Numbered from the stretch's first letter, positions 25,301 to 35,699 are shown. The stretch: 41,194 nucleotides of DNA from Clostridium sp. (GCA_022782605.1 JALFMW010000015.1:1-41194); one strand, 5' to 3'. Numbers and translations are program-made. The notes: a model not told the origin generated them from the letters alone.

Positions 25301-27524
25301 GATTTATAAATATGAACGCTCTTATAAAAAAGGATCTTTATCTAAAATAGATAAGATAAAAAATATATTATCTTAGAATCCAAATAATAAGAGTGCTTAG
25401 AAAGAATTAAACAGATATAATGCATATAAATTAGCATAGAAATCTCTATAGGAAACTGGAAATATTTCTTTAGAAACAGAAGACAAAGAAGTAAAGAAAG
25501 TTTTAAAGAAGTTATAGAAAGTTCAATAGTAGATAGAAGATTTATAGACTAAAGGATACTAGAGTATTATAGAAAATGCCGCATAGAAACTTTAGGATAT
25601 ACAAGATAAAAAATCAGAAGTTACTTCTAAAGTAAGTACTGATAGAAATCCTTTAAAGGAAAGAGCTTTCTTAGAAGAAGCTAAAGCATATCTAAATATG
25701 ATTGAAAAAGTAGATAAAGATTGGTTTACTGGACAACCAGAATTAGTAACAGATGAAGATGGAAATGCGGTATTATCATAGGACGGAACTCCTATTTATG
25801 AAAGTAAAAATTATAAATATTTAACTGTTCTTGAATAGTTAAATAAACAAAGTGAGGAAATGGGAACTATTAGAACCATTCTTGCTTTAAATCAAGGTAT
25901 TCCTAATAGTTTAGATGCTCAATTAGCATTTGTTAGAAATTTTGAATCTATAATTGATAAGTAGTATCAAAGAGCTAGTGCAGATATTAAAGCAGAAGTA
26001 GATAAGTATTCTGATATATTTATTCCCAATATAGATCCTAATGATAATAGTAAAAATATAGATATTGTTAAATTTGCATTTGATTCTAATTATAGATAGA
26101 GAGTTATTAAAGCTTATAATCCTTTAAAATATACTACTAATGTATTTTAGGTAATAGAAAAGAACACGCAATATCTTGGATATTTACAAACTACAGCTGC
26201 ATTATATGAATCTTTTAAGAAATCTTCTTTAGTATATAATATAATAGATTAGGTATCTAGAGAAATTCTTACTAAAAAGATGCATATTTATAAAGCATCT
26301 GATTTGGAGAAAGCACATAAGAAGGTGTAGAAATTTGTTTAGAGAAAATTAAATAATGAATTCTTACATCAAATTCCTGTTGGAACTGTTAAATTACCTA
26401 ATGTACCTAATTTACAATTAGGAACAGAAGATGGTAATAAAGCATTTAAAGAGTATATGGATAATATATTCTTCCCAAGAATTAAAAGAACTGCATTTAA
26501 TGATTTTACTAGACATTTAACTTAGCTTGATTATAATAGAACGGATTCTGGAAATACTGAAGTAGACTGGGCTATTGATTTAGATACTATGTCCAACAAT
26601 GAAACTGAAAGGGATAAGTATCTTGAAGCAAAAGCAGCTTACTCTAATATGACTAGAATTGATCCAGTTCTTGGAATATCTCAAAGAGATGCAATATTCT
26701 TATATAATCTAATTACTTATAATTAGGAAGTAGGAAAACATAATCTTACTGATATTATAACAGATGTAGTTAAAGCAAGAAGTAGTGATTTAATTAATAA
26801 GTATAATGATTTCTTATCTTCTTTTGAAAAATCAGGAACTCCTATAGTAAGTGTATCAGATCCAAATGATATATCAGCTATAGAAAGATTTGCTGCTCCT
26901 GTTGTTACTTTATGGGAACTTGAAAATAATAAAAAATTAAAGTATCCTTACGTTAAAGTTCAAAATACTGATACCAAAGAATATTAGTTATTAGAACTTA
27001 AATAGAAAATAGATAATTCATAGTAGGAGAGCGATCCTGATGGAACATATGACTTTATAATGGAAGATATAATGGAAGATTATGATGACAGTGATTAGGG
27101 ATACGATGAAGAGTTTGAAGATGATTCTACTTCTTCAAGATAGCCTTTTGAAGTTAAAATACAGTCTTCTAATTATAATATGTTACAATCTCCATTCGAT
27201 ATTACAAAACTTCCAGGAGTTTCATTTGATGGAAAGTTGATGTACTGTGAACCATTAAAGAGTATGTATGATCCAGAATCTAAATTACTATACTTAAATC
27301 AAAATATATATGATAGATTAAGGAAACTATCTCCAGATTTATCCAGAAGATGTAGTATAGAAGAGATATAGAAAGCTCTTAATATAGAGCCAACTGATAA
27401 GTCTAAAGAATATCAAATTCCTCATAAAATAATTATATTAGGGGATTAGAAAATAGATTATCCTGATTTCGATGCTATAGATAGAATGTCTAAAGATGCT
27501 CAATCTGATAATGCTTGCAAATGA
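16386..27524 (+). CDS. Virion-packaged single-chain RNA polymerase, 3712 aa
   Basis: One frame of 11139 bases, open only if TAG is sense, starting MSNCTIDLK eight bases after the previous stop. The metal-binding motif GSDYDIDKVNM (D2414, D2416, D2418) matches the DxDxD catalytic site of the double-psi beta-barrel polymerase described for phage phi14:2 and crAss-like relatives. Upstream, VMDGATFVIPPYR (about 1444) and RISMCVTEGAIKQG (about 1661-1674, K1672) resemble other conserved barrel segments of that family; I hold these less firmly. A charged coiled-coil lies near 3037-3080 and an acidic stretch near 3550-3580. Such enzymes are carried in the virion and transcribe early genes after injection. 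The stop overlaps the next start (ATGA). It is very long for this family, so extra domains are probable. Confidence 0.9.
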
Positions 27525-28609
27525 CATATTGTGAAATAAATACTAATAGTTGGAAATATAAGTCCCTACGCAATCTTGTAGGGACTTAGATTTCTGACAA
27601 TACTTTAAAATCTTATATATTAATGTATCAGGAACAATATGGAAGATACCCTCATTTAAGAGAAATTCCATTTGTTAATTCTGAAACAGAACTAAATAAA
27701 AGATTAGATATAAAAACAACTGGAAGTATTAATCATACTACAGCAGAAAAGCTTGAAGATTATACTGGAGAAACAAATATAAGATAGTAGACTGCTTATA
27801 TTAATAGACTTCACGATGATTTAGAGACCTAGTTACTTCCTTATAATTCATTCGTTGAAGTACTAGTTAATCATAAACCTTCACAATTTGGTAATATAGC
27901 TGAATCTATTGATATAGATGAAGAGGTTAATCCAGCTAAAAATAAAGCAGTTATCACTAATATGCTTTATAAGTTATAGAATTTATTTGGAATAGAAATA
28001 TAGCCAATTACTACTGATGAAATACATAATTCTGAATTACAAAATGTTGTAATAAACCCTGAATATACCAATTCTTTTATATATAATGGAGTTATTTATG
28101 TAAATACAGATGTTGCTTCTTTAGATGCACCAATTCATGAAATGTTACATATGTTATTAGGTTCATTAAAATTTGATCCTTAGTATTAGAAAACATATAT
28201 GTAGCTTATAAATATAGCTAATTAGTTAGCAGGAACTGAGTCTATAAAATAGGCATATCCAAATAGAACATAGAATGATGTTAATGAAGAAATAGTTGTT
28301 ACAGAATTAGCTAAATATTTAACTGGATAGCCAAGTTTAATTTAGCAATTAGATAAAGCAACTAAGAATGATATACAATATACTATATATAATACATTAG
28401 ATTCTCTAATATAGGGAACTTATTCTGTCTTTAGTTTAGGGGATTCTTTATATAATAAATCCTTTTCTACTTTAGTAAAAAGTCTTAATTCAAGTATTAT
28501 GAATAATTAGACTAAAAGTTCTCTAGATTTAGCTTCTTTAAATAGAAAACTAGCTAACTTTAAAGAAGAATTAATTGTAAATAATAAATTGATAGAAAAT
28601 TGTGAGTAA
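27521..28609 (+). CDS. Zincin-like metallopeptidase, 362 aa
   Basis: The ATG overlaps the polymerase stop. The zinc-binding motif is DAPIHEMLHMLLG (H206, E207, H210). A downstream helix NEEIVVTELAKYLTG (E256 or E257) can supply the third ligand, as in gluzincins. The protein has no signal peptide. Of its 22 Gln codons, 16 are TAG, five CAA and one CAG. It ends in TAA, and the next gene starts inside its last codons at a GTG. Zincin-like domains have been noted in crAss-like phage proteins. Likely jobs are processing of the neighbouring giant virion proteins or cleaving host envelope proteins during entry; neither can be decided from sequence. Confidence 0.85.
27559..27588 (+). promoter_or_regulatory. 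Perfect 11-bp hairpin within the start of the metallopeptidase gene
   Basis: TAAGTCCCTAC (27559-27569) pairs perfectly with GTAGGGACTTA (27578-27588) around an eight-base loop. It begins about 35 bases after the polymerase stop and is GC-rich for this AT-rich region. No U-tract follows, so it is not a standard terminator. It could affect translation of the metallopeptidase or RNA stability, or be chance. Confidence 0.45.
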
Positions 28610-31600
28610 ATGCAAATATGTTCTAGGTGATAGGACTTTTAATAGTGAAATTGAATTAGATAGTTTTCTAATAGATAGATATAATCTTTATACTTAGTTT
28701 GGGGACATAGTCTTTTCAAGAAAAGCTACTCCTATTCAGTTACGTTATTAGAATATTATTCAAAAAGATAAAATAGTAGAAAAGGAAATAAAAGAATAGT
28801 TTTCTGATTTTGATAATCTTGACTTAGATAATATTGGTGTAACTGATCCAAGTCAAAATTCTAGTGTAACTGAAATTATAAAAGAAGTTAGAACTCCAAA
28901 TGGAACTAGACTATTTCCTGAAGTAAAGATTGAAGAATATTGGAACAGATTTAGAAAAGCAGCTAAAGTAGGAGATTATACTAATTTCGATCCTTAGACA
29001 ATGTCTTATATTTTTGACAAAAATCCAGATGGTTCTTTAGATTATCATCCTATTACTAATAAGGATGAACTAGATGCTATCTAGAAAGATGTTACTAATA
29101 TATGGAAGTAGCAAGGGTTAATAGGTACTGTTATCCATGATGCTATAAAAAATTTCTATAAGTCAGGAGAAAATTTAAAAGGAAAAACAATAGAGCAATA
29201 GAGAAAGTTAGTAATAGAAGCTTTATCTAATCCTAAATATAGTCAAGCATATACTTTATTAAGAACCCAATATAAAAATGGAATTATTGATGAAACTAAA
29301 GTACTTGATAGTATAATAAATGCTGTACTTAATTTTGATAAATAGGTTCATGAAAAATTTGGTTAGGATTGCAGAATATTATCAGAATCTCCAATAAAAG
29401 GAGTATCTCTTATTAATGGATAGCCAAGAAGTATTATAGGTAGAACTGATATGATTGTAATAACAGGGAATGGAGATGTTTCTATTATTGACTTTAAGTG
29501 TTCTCCTAAAATATATAATGAATATGATCCAGCTAAAACTTTAACATTTAACTATTAGTTAGCAGTATATCGTAGAATACTTAACCAACTTGGAATAAAT
29601 CCAAAGAATCCTATATCTTTATATGTATGTCCTTTTAAATTTGATGGATTTAAAAGAGATGAAGGAACTGGTAGAGTTACATTTGATAAAGTATCTTGGA
29701 ATGAAGATAATATATTCAATGAGCTTGAAGCATCTAATCCGCTTTCCCCAAAATATGATACGGTAGAGGAAAATCTAGATAGATTATTCCCATAGAAACC
29801 AAAAGTTATGGATCTTAGCTCAGAAGATCTTATTAATAAAGTAGATACTTTTATAAAGAAAGTGTTTCCTACTTACAATTTATCTCATAATCTAACTAAA
29901 GAATAGATTCATAAAGAGTTAATAGAAAATAAAAGTCTATCTCAAAATGAATAGACTAAAAAATGGGAAATTAGAGATAAAAAGGGAAGAGTATAGGGTA
30001 ATCCTTATGATACTGAATAGCAGGCAGTAGATGCATAGTATGAAAAGTATAATAATAGAGAAAGAAGATTAATAAACAAAATAGAAGCCATTAAAAAAAT
30101 TGTAGGAAATGAACATCCGGAATAGTTAATATGGAATACTAATAATAGTCATAAAGCAGAAGATAAAGACTGGACCATAAAAGTATTATCTAAATATGCA
30201 GAACCTTAGTATGAAGTATTAGATGATAATGATACTACTAGAGCATTAGAATAGTATGGAATAATATTAATAAAGAATAAATTAACAAGATAGGTAGATG
30301 TATTAAAACTATCTTCTTATTCTAATTTATCTGAAACCATACCATTAGGGGATGCTAAAAGAAATCATACTTTATTTGGAGCTTTTTAGAATGACTATTA
30401 GGCAGATAAAGATCCAGAAAATAAAGCTATGGAATCTGCTGTAGGTAATATGGAATTAATGGAAGCAATGAGGGCTATTGATTGTATTCCAAGTTTATTT
30501 GCTAGAGATTTATCTAGTATAGGAAGTATTCAAGTTATTTCAACTTCTAATAATATGGGTACTTCCGCTCCTAATGAATAGTTACTTTATAATTATCTTA
30601 GACTAAGATAGCTATCAGGAATAAAGGAAGAATCTAACTTTAAATATAATGATACTTCTAATGGAGTTATAAAACTGTCCTCTTTTGTTGATTAGGTAAC
30701 AGAAGAACTCCATAATATAGAAATTTTAAGAGGAAAAGACTCTAGATTTTAGAGTGCTAAAGTACTTAATATGGAACCGCAAATACTTCAAAGTCTGGGG
30801 AATCCCTATGAACTTAAAGCTAAATTAATTACTCTACAACATAATATAGAAGATTATAGATCTTCTTTTAAATAGGGATTAACTGGATATGATTATTATG
30901 ATAGCTCTACAGATCCTTTAAGAATATTATATAATAAAGTAATCTTAGCTATAGGAGAGATAGACGGTCTTAAATATTATCAACAATTAAGAGACCATGC
31001 TAAATTTTATGATGGAACTCTTCTTTCAGCAATTACTTGGAATGGAGTTAATGGAACATTAACAGATAATCCAGGTACTATGAAAAGTGATACACTGAAT
31101 CAAATATCTCATTTAGTTGAAGTAGGTTTCCAAAAAGTACGTGAGAGAATGTTTAAGTTTAGAAATGATCTTAATTAGGATTATCAAGAACTTAAAAAGA
31201 ATAAAGGAGGAGGAGACCTATATTCAAATATGTATGACGAAAAAGCTAAAGAATATGGAGAATTAATGTTTAAAAATCCATTTGATGATAATAGCTTAAC
31301 ATAGCCCGAAAAGAACTTCTTAATTAAGGCGTTAATAAGAATTAATTCTAAAAGAAAATTTGACACAGTTAATTAGGTAGTAGATGAAAATACTCTTAGA
31401 GCTGCTATAGCAGAAAATAAAAATGAAGTACTAAGTGTTCCTATAATTGCAAGAAAAGGAGAAGACATTGGACAAGAATTTTCATAGCTTAGATACTCTA
31501 CTCATGGTATTTTTACAGCATTAAATCCTAAAAATTGGTTTAATAAGGCTAAAATAGCTGAAAATATGAGCAAAGAAGTATCAGAAGCTGAGAATAGACA

Positions 31601-33443
31601 TGATGAAAATGCAGATGCTCCTTCTCGTATAGTATGGGAGATGTCTAATAGTTTCTCTAATGGAGAAAATCCGAATCTTAGGTAGGGATATATTTCAGAA
31701 CTTGGAGGATTAGATCATATTGAATAGGATTTAGAGTTATTACTACTAAAGTTTGAGTATGCAGATGCAATGAAAGAAGAACTTGATAAAGTATTTCCTT
31801 CAATTAAAGCACTTGCCTATCATCTTAATAATTAGGGAATTATAGCTAATAAACACTTTACATAGGATTTAACTTATATAGCTAACTATGTTAAAGCTAA
31901 AATATAGAATAAGTTACTTGATGATAATGATAAATTAGGCAAATTAAATAAAACTGCTTCTAGTGCAATGAGAGTTGCTTCATTTATGACTCTTGCATTT
32001 AATCCTCATTAGTTATATTAGATAATTGATGGATTGTGGAAAGATGTAAGATTAATTATTACTAAGCCTGGTGATAAAGAAACATTCACATTAAAAAACT
32101 TTAAAGATGCCTTTATGTGGGTTATAGAAGACTCTATATCAAGTAAGTTTGGAAAACCTTCTCTTGGAGAAGCATTAAATGCAACTTTTGGTCTTAATGA
32201 TATGGATATGTCAGTATTAGCAGAAAGACTTTCTCATAGTGAAAATAAATTTATGAGATTTGCTTATCTATTTGCATCAAGACCTGATTATTATAATAGA
32301 CTTACTATATTCGTAGCATAGATGAAAGCAGATGGATGTTTTGATGCTTGTTCTGTAGATGAAAAAGGCAACTTAGTATATGATTGGAAAAAAGATAAAC
32401 GATTTAATATTTATGCTAAGTATGATGGAAAAGCTGATAAAGTCCCGTCTTCAGAAAAAAGTAAATTCTATGAACAAGAAGGTTTATATATAGCTATGGC
32501 TAATGAAATGATATAGGATGGAAGTATGGAGAATATTATCGACAATAATGGAAATATAATCCCACTTCCTAAACCTTATACCACGAAACAATCTGAAAGT
32601 ATAAAAGCCTTATGTGATAAAACATATGGTTATTATTCCTCTGAAAAGAAATCTATGATTTAGTCATTTACTCTCGGTTAGTTATTTATGTAGATGGCCA
32701 CATACTGGTCTTCTAAGAAAAATCAATATTTATCCGGAAGAGTAGTAACATAGGATGGAAAGTATGTAAAATATGTCGATAATAATGGAACTTAGTGGTA
32801 TGTAAAACCTAACGAAAATGGAACTTTTATTCCAACTAAAGAAAATACTGGAATACCTTTATATGTTTGGCAAGGAAGACCTCAAGTAGGAATTGTAATA
32901 ACATTAAGTCATATGATTTATGATTTAGTAAAAGGAAGTTCTGATGAGAATTATAAAGGAATAAATGGAGTTTTTAAATTTTACTGGCATAATGATGATC
33001 CATATCTAAAGAGAATGTATAGAGCTAATCTACTTTAGTTATTATTAGACCTTATAGGAGCACTATTTGTAGGCGGTATAATTGCAGGAGGGTTAAATAA
33101 TGCTGCAAAGGAATATTCTAAAAATAATGACAATGGTTCATTTGGAGCAGCTTTAGAAAATAATATGGTATTATCGTTAGCAAGTATGTTTGATGCTTCT
33201 ACTGATGATTTTAATGCAATTAAATCTATTGGTTCTAAATCAACTAACATGACTCCATTCTCTATTTCTCTTCTTTCTTAGAAAGTATCCTCTATTTATA
33301 ACTTTGTAGTTAATGATAAAGATGGATATGATACTATGTTATCAATGATGTCTGTAGGAAGAGAATCTAAGCCTATAGCTAATTATGCAAAGATATAGTT
33401 GTTAGGAAGAAAGATTGGAGATAATGGAAAAGAAGAATCTTAA
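28602..33443 (+). CDS. Giant virion protein (1613 aa) with N-terminal PD-(D/E)XK nuclease domain
   Basis: I chose the GTG at 28602 (M/V-SKCKYVLGDRTF), which overlaps the previous stop; the nearby ATG at 28610 leads to a TGA after six codons, and no other early start fits. Residues 175-325 show a RecB/Cas4-type nuclease pattern: GTVIHDAI (H179), GRTDMIVI (D283), VSIIDFK (D297, K299), and YQLAVYRR with Q319 encoded by TAG (QxxxY motif). The remaining 1200 residues are mostly helical and unassigned. A hydrophobic segment near the C terminus (33043-33100, LLLDLIGALFVGGIIAGG) may insert in a membrane. It is the last gene of the late block. An injected nuclease could degrade host DNA or process phage DNA; this is inference. 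Confidence 0.87.
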
Positions 33444-33450
33444 AAAAAAT

Positions 33451-33482
33451 AAGGAGTAACAGACTTTCGCCTACTACTCCTT
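33451..33482 (-). terminator. Rho-independent terminator of the leftward early operon (distal copy)
   Basis: Read on the minus strand this is a continuous 14-bp stem with three G-U pairs and a GAAA tetraloop, followed by A and eight T's (33443-33450). On the + strand the three wobbles become A-C mismatches and no T tract follows, so the direction is leftward. Confidence 0.8.
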
Positions 33483-33493
33483 AAATTAGAAAA

Positions 33494-33541
33494 AATAAAG
33501 GGAAAGCTAATGGAATTTAATCCACTAACTTTCCCTTTATT
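33494..33541 (-). terminator. Rho-independent terminator of the leftward early operon (proximal copy)
   Basis: A 21-bp stem (33494-33514 with 33521-33541) closes a six-base loop, just after the stop codon at 33545-33547. Two positions are G-U pairs in minus-strand RNA but A-C mismatches in + strand RNA, and the minus strand continues into TTTT. It mainly ends the early transcript but may also slow late transcription from the other side. Confidence 0.82.
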
Positions 33542-33544
33542 TAA

Positions 33545-34282
33545 TTATATTCTATCCATTTTATTTTCATTATTGACTAACTTATAATCTCCTGATTTTT
33601 CAATGTCTAAAATAAGAGGTTTATAAGTCATATGGTATCTTTCATCTAATAACGAAACACAAGCTGTTTTTGTCCCATTATAATCAACTACACTATGGTC
33701 AGAAGTATGTAAATGTCCAGTAAAATGGAATTTTGGATGTTTCTTTTTTAAAACTTCTGCCATTTCTGGATTACCAATATGCTCATGTTTATTATACCAA
33801 ATATCTTGTTTACAAATATCATTTTGACCATATGCAGCATCATGTGTAATCATTATATCGCAGTCATCATGCATTTTATTAAAATCTTCTAATTCTATAT
33901 TAGAATGATACATGAAAGCCCAATTACCAAATATGTGGCAATCTGGTGAACCAAATATATTCCATGTATTTCCATCATTATCTAAATAATCTACATTTTC
34001 ATTACGTAGATATATAATTTTAGTTCCAGAAAATAGTGCTGAAATAATTTGAGGCCTAGCTGATTCAAAAAAGAAGTCATGATTTCCTGCAATGAGATAA
34101 ATTTGTTCTACACTCATATTATTAAAATGAGGAATAAATTCTTCTCTTAACCATTTAAGACTTTGTGGATAATTATTCTGCATTTTTAATGGAATAATAT
34201 CTCCACAAATAAACATTACTTCAGCAGATTCTGATATTACAGGTAATTGACCATGTATATCACTTAGTGCTATTATTCTCAT
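33545..34282 (-). CDS. Calcineurin-like metallophosphoesterase, 245 aa
   Basis: The protein carries the full set of two-metal phosphoesterase motifs: LSDIHG (D8, H10), CGD (D28), GNHD (66-69), THDAA (H147) and GHLH (189-192). It is a cytoplasmic enzyme with no signal peptide. The family includes nucleases and cyclic-nucleotide, dinucleotide and protein phosphatases, so the substrate cannot be named. It is the last gene of the leftward operon, directly before two terminators, and it uses no in-frame TAG. A second enzyme of the same superfamily lies two genes upstream, in this case of a different subfamily. The pair may act on nucleotides or nucleic-acid ends along with the kinase-phosphatase of the operon, but that is inference. 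Confidence 0.9.
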   Translation of the reverse strand: MRIIALSDIHGQLPVISESAEVMFICGDIIPLKMQNNYPQSLKWLREEFIPHFNNMSVEQIYLIAGNHDFFFESARPQIISALFSGTKIIYLRNENVDYLDNDGNTWNIFGSPDCHIFGNWAFMYHSNIELEDFNKMHDDCDIMITHDAAYGQNDICKQDIWYNKHEHIGNPEMAEVLKKKHPKFHFTGHLHTSDHSVVDYNGTKTACVSLLDERYHMTYKPLILDIEKSGDYKLVNNENKMDRI

Positions 34283-34352
34283 TTTCTAAATCAATTAAAT
34301 CATCAAGTTTTAAGTGCTTCTTTCATAATTAAAACTCACATCTTGCAACTAC

Positions 34353-34556
34353 TTAGTAAATAGTAGTATATTGATTTTCTTTATCTAATCTATTTTTACA
34401 ACAATTCTTATATTTCTTTCCACTTCCACATGGACATGGATCATTTGGTCTCATATCATATCTCTTATGCCAAGGAGTATGCATTTTCTTCCACATTTTT
34501 TGTACATCCTCATCAGACATAAGTTCTTTTATTGCACTTATTTTTTCATTATTCAT
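34353..34556 (-). CDS. Small SEC-C motif protein, 67 aa
   Basis: Residues 38-53 are NDPCPCGSGKKYKNCC, the SEC-C zinc-binding motif (C41, C43, C52, C53) best known from the C terminus of SecA and from many small stand-alone proteins. The first 30 residues form a short charged helix. A metal-binding adaptor role is likely; the partner is unknown. In SecA the motif binds SecB and ribosomes, so contact with the host translocase or ribosome is possible but speculative. It ends in TAA; short gaps of about 70 bases lie on both sides. Confidence 0.85.
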   Translation of the reverse strand: MNNEKISAIKELMSDEDVQKMWKKMHTPWHKRYDMRPNDPCPCGSGKKYKNCCKNRLDKENQYTTIY

Positions 34557-34629
34557 ATTATCAAATCATCATTTATATTAAATAATCCATCGTCTCCACA
34601 TATAAATTTCTTTAGATGTCTATTCCTAT

Positions 34630-35253
34630 TTATTTATAAATTCTTTCATTATCATTAACTTGCTCATGTATAATATCACATACTTCATTCCAACTTACTG
34701 GAGTAAAGTTATTATTATCAACACCTACATCATATTGATAAGGAAATAAAATGTTTAGTCTACTTAAATCTTTGCCTGTATTATTTGGACCTGAGTGAAC
34801 ATGTCCATAAAGTTGCCATACTGCATTAACTTCATTTCTATAGGATCCTCCATAGCAAAGAAATGGATAGTGGTTAAGATAAACACTTCTTCCACTAATA
34901 TTTAGCTGAAGTTGCATACCCACATATTCGAAATACTTAGAATATCCGGGTCTATAGTTTTTTCTGTCATGATTACCAATAATAAGAACCTTGTGACCAT
35001 TTAGTTTTGGTAATATTGAGTTCCATAGTTCACTACCTCCAAATGCAAAGTCTCCAAGATGAAATATTAAATCATCTGGACCTACTTTATTATTCCAGTT
35101 ATTGATCATAACTTCATCCATTTCATGTGCATCTTTAAATGGTCTAGTACAAAACTTTATTATCGCTTCATGTCCAAAATGAGTATCAGAAGTAAAAAAT
35201 ATATTAGTTTTAGTTCCATCCCAATTTATTGGAAATTCTTTACCATCCTTCAT
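34630..35253 (-). CDS. Metallophosphoesterase, 207 aa
   Basis: Motifs are TSDTHFGH (D23, H25), HLGDF (D68), IIGNHD (93-96), NHYPF (H128) and YGHVHSG (150-153), followed by a short C-terminal VGVDNNNFTPVSWNE segment. This matches the short phage and bacterial phosphoesterases of the calcineurin-like superfamily, which are about this length. It lacks a signal peptide and acts in the cytoplasm. The substrate is unknown; members hydrolyse nucleotides, cyclic phosphates or phosphoproteins. No TAG is in frame and the stop is TAA. The sequence is only distantly like the enzyme at 33545, so the two are not a recent duplication. Confidence 0.9.
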   Translation of the reverse strand: MKDGKEFPINWDGTKTNIFFTSDTHFGHEAIIKFCTRPFKDAHEMDEVMINNWNNKVGPDDLIFHLGDFAFGGSELWNSILPKLNGHKVLIIGNHDRKNYRPGYSKYFEYVGMQLQLNISGRSVYLNHYPFLCYGGSYRNEVNAVWQLYGHVHSGPNNTGKDLSRLNILFPYQYDVGVDNNNFTPVSWNEVCDIIHEQVNDNERIYK

Positions 35254-35347
35254 AATTAAACTTCTTTGTGAGGTTTATTCTTTCTTTAGTATCTAAGTTT
35301 GTTATATAAACACCATTACCAATAGGAGTTGGAATTCATTTTTAAAT

Positions 35348-35662
35348 TCAAGAAAGGCCAACTATTTTAGATAATTTAGAAATTAATTTATTCCTTTCAT
35401 TAATACCATCGGAAAATCCTTGATGATAATTATAAACAGCAAGCTGTGCTTCATAAGTAGCTTGCTGTTCAGATGCACCTACTTTTAATGCTCCATTCTT
35501 AGTCTTATTATAAAGAGCTGTAACATCTTTAGATGTTGGAACATCTTTATAAATAGTTTCTCTTATTTCATCTATAACTTCTTCTACAGATTTCCATTCA
35601 GATTCATCTTTATAACCATGTTTACTTGCCCAGTTAAGATGCCATTTTTCTATTATATTCAT
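35348..35662 (-). CDS. Hypothetical protein, 104 aa
   Basis: Not recognised. The protein starts MNIIEKWHLNWASKHGYKD and ends in TGA. It is charged and mostly helical, with no Cys, no membrane segment and no clear motif; the middle (YEAQLAVYNYHQGFSDG) looks like a helix-turn-helix of general type but lacks a convincing DNA-binding pattern. It has a good start, no in-frame TAG, and lies 37 bases from its upstream neighbour in a tightly packed operon, so it is probably real. Confidence 0.65.
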   Translation of the reverse strand: MNIIEKWHLNWASKHGYKDESEWKSVEEVIDEIRETIYKDVPTSKDVTALYNKTKNGALKVGASEQQATYEAQLAVYNYHQGFSDGINERNKLISKLSKIVGLS

Positions 35663-35699
35663 AGTTAATTATATATTAAAGTATCAGCACTTTCTTCTG

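Noticed and set aside
28610-28630. ATG at 28610 as the start of the nuclease-containing protein
   Set aside because: It runs into TGA after six codons and lies in another frame; the GTG at 28602 is in frame with the nuclease domain.
1-33443. Late region as a field of pseudogenes or many tiny genes
   Set aside because: The fragments join into nine long frames separated only by TAG, never by TAA or TGA, and conserved enzyme motifs run across the TAG sites.
1-33443. TAG reassigned to leucine or tryptophan instead of glutamine
   Set aside because: The conserved positions at 12595 and 29556 need Gln, and many TAGs sit in Gln-rich linkers beside CAA codons.
33451-33482. Hairpin as terminator of the late (+ strand) transcript
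   Set aside because: On the + strand three pairs become A-C mismatches and no T tract follows; on the minus strand pairing is complete and eight T's follow.
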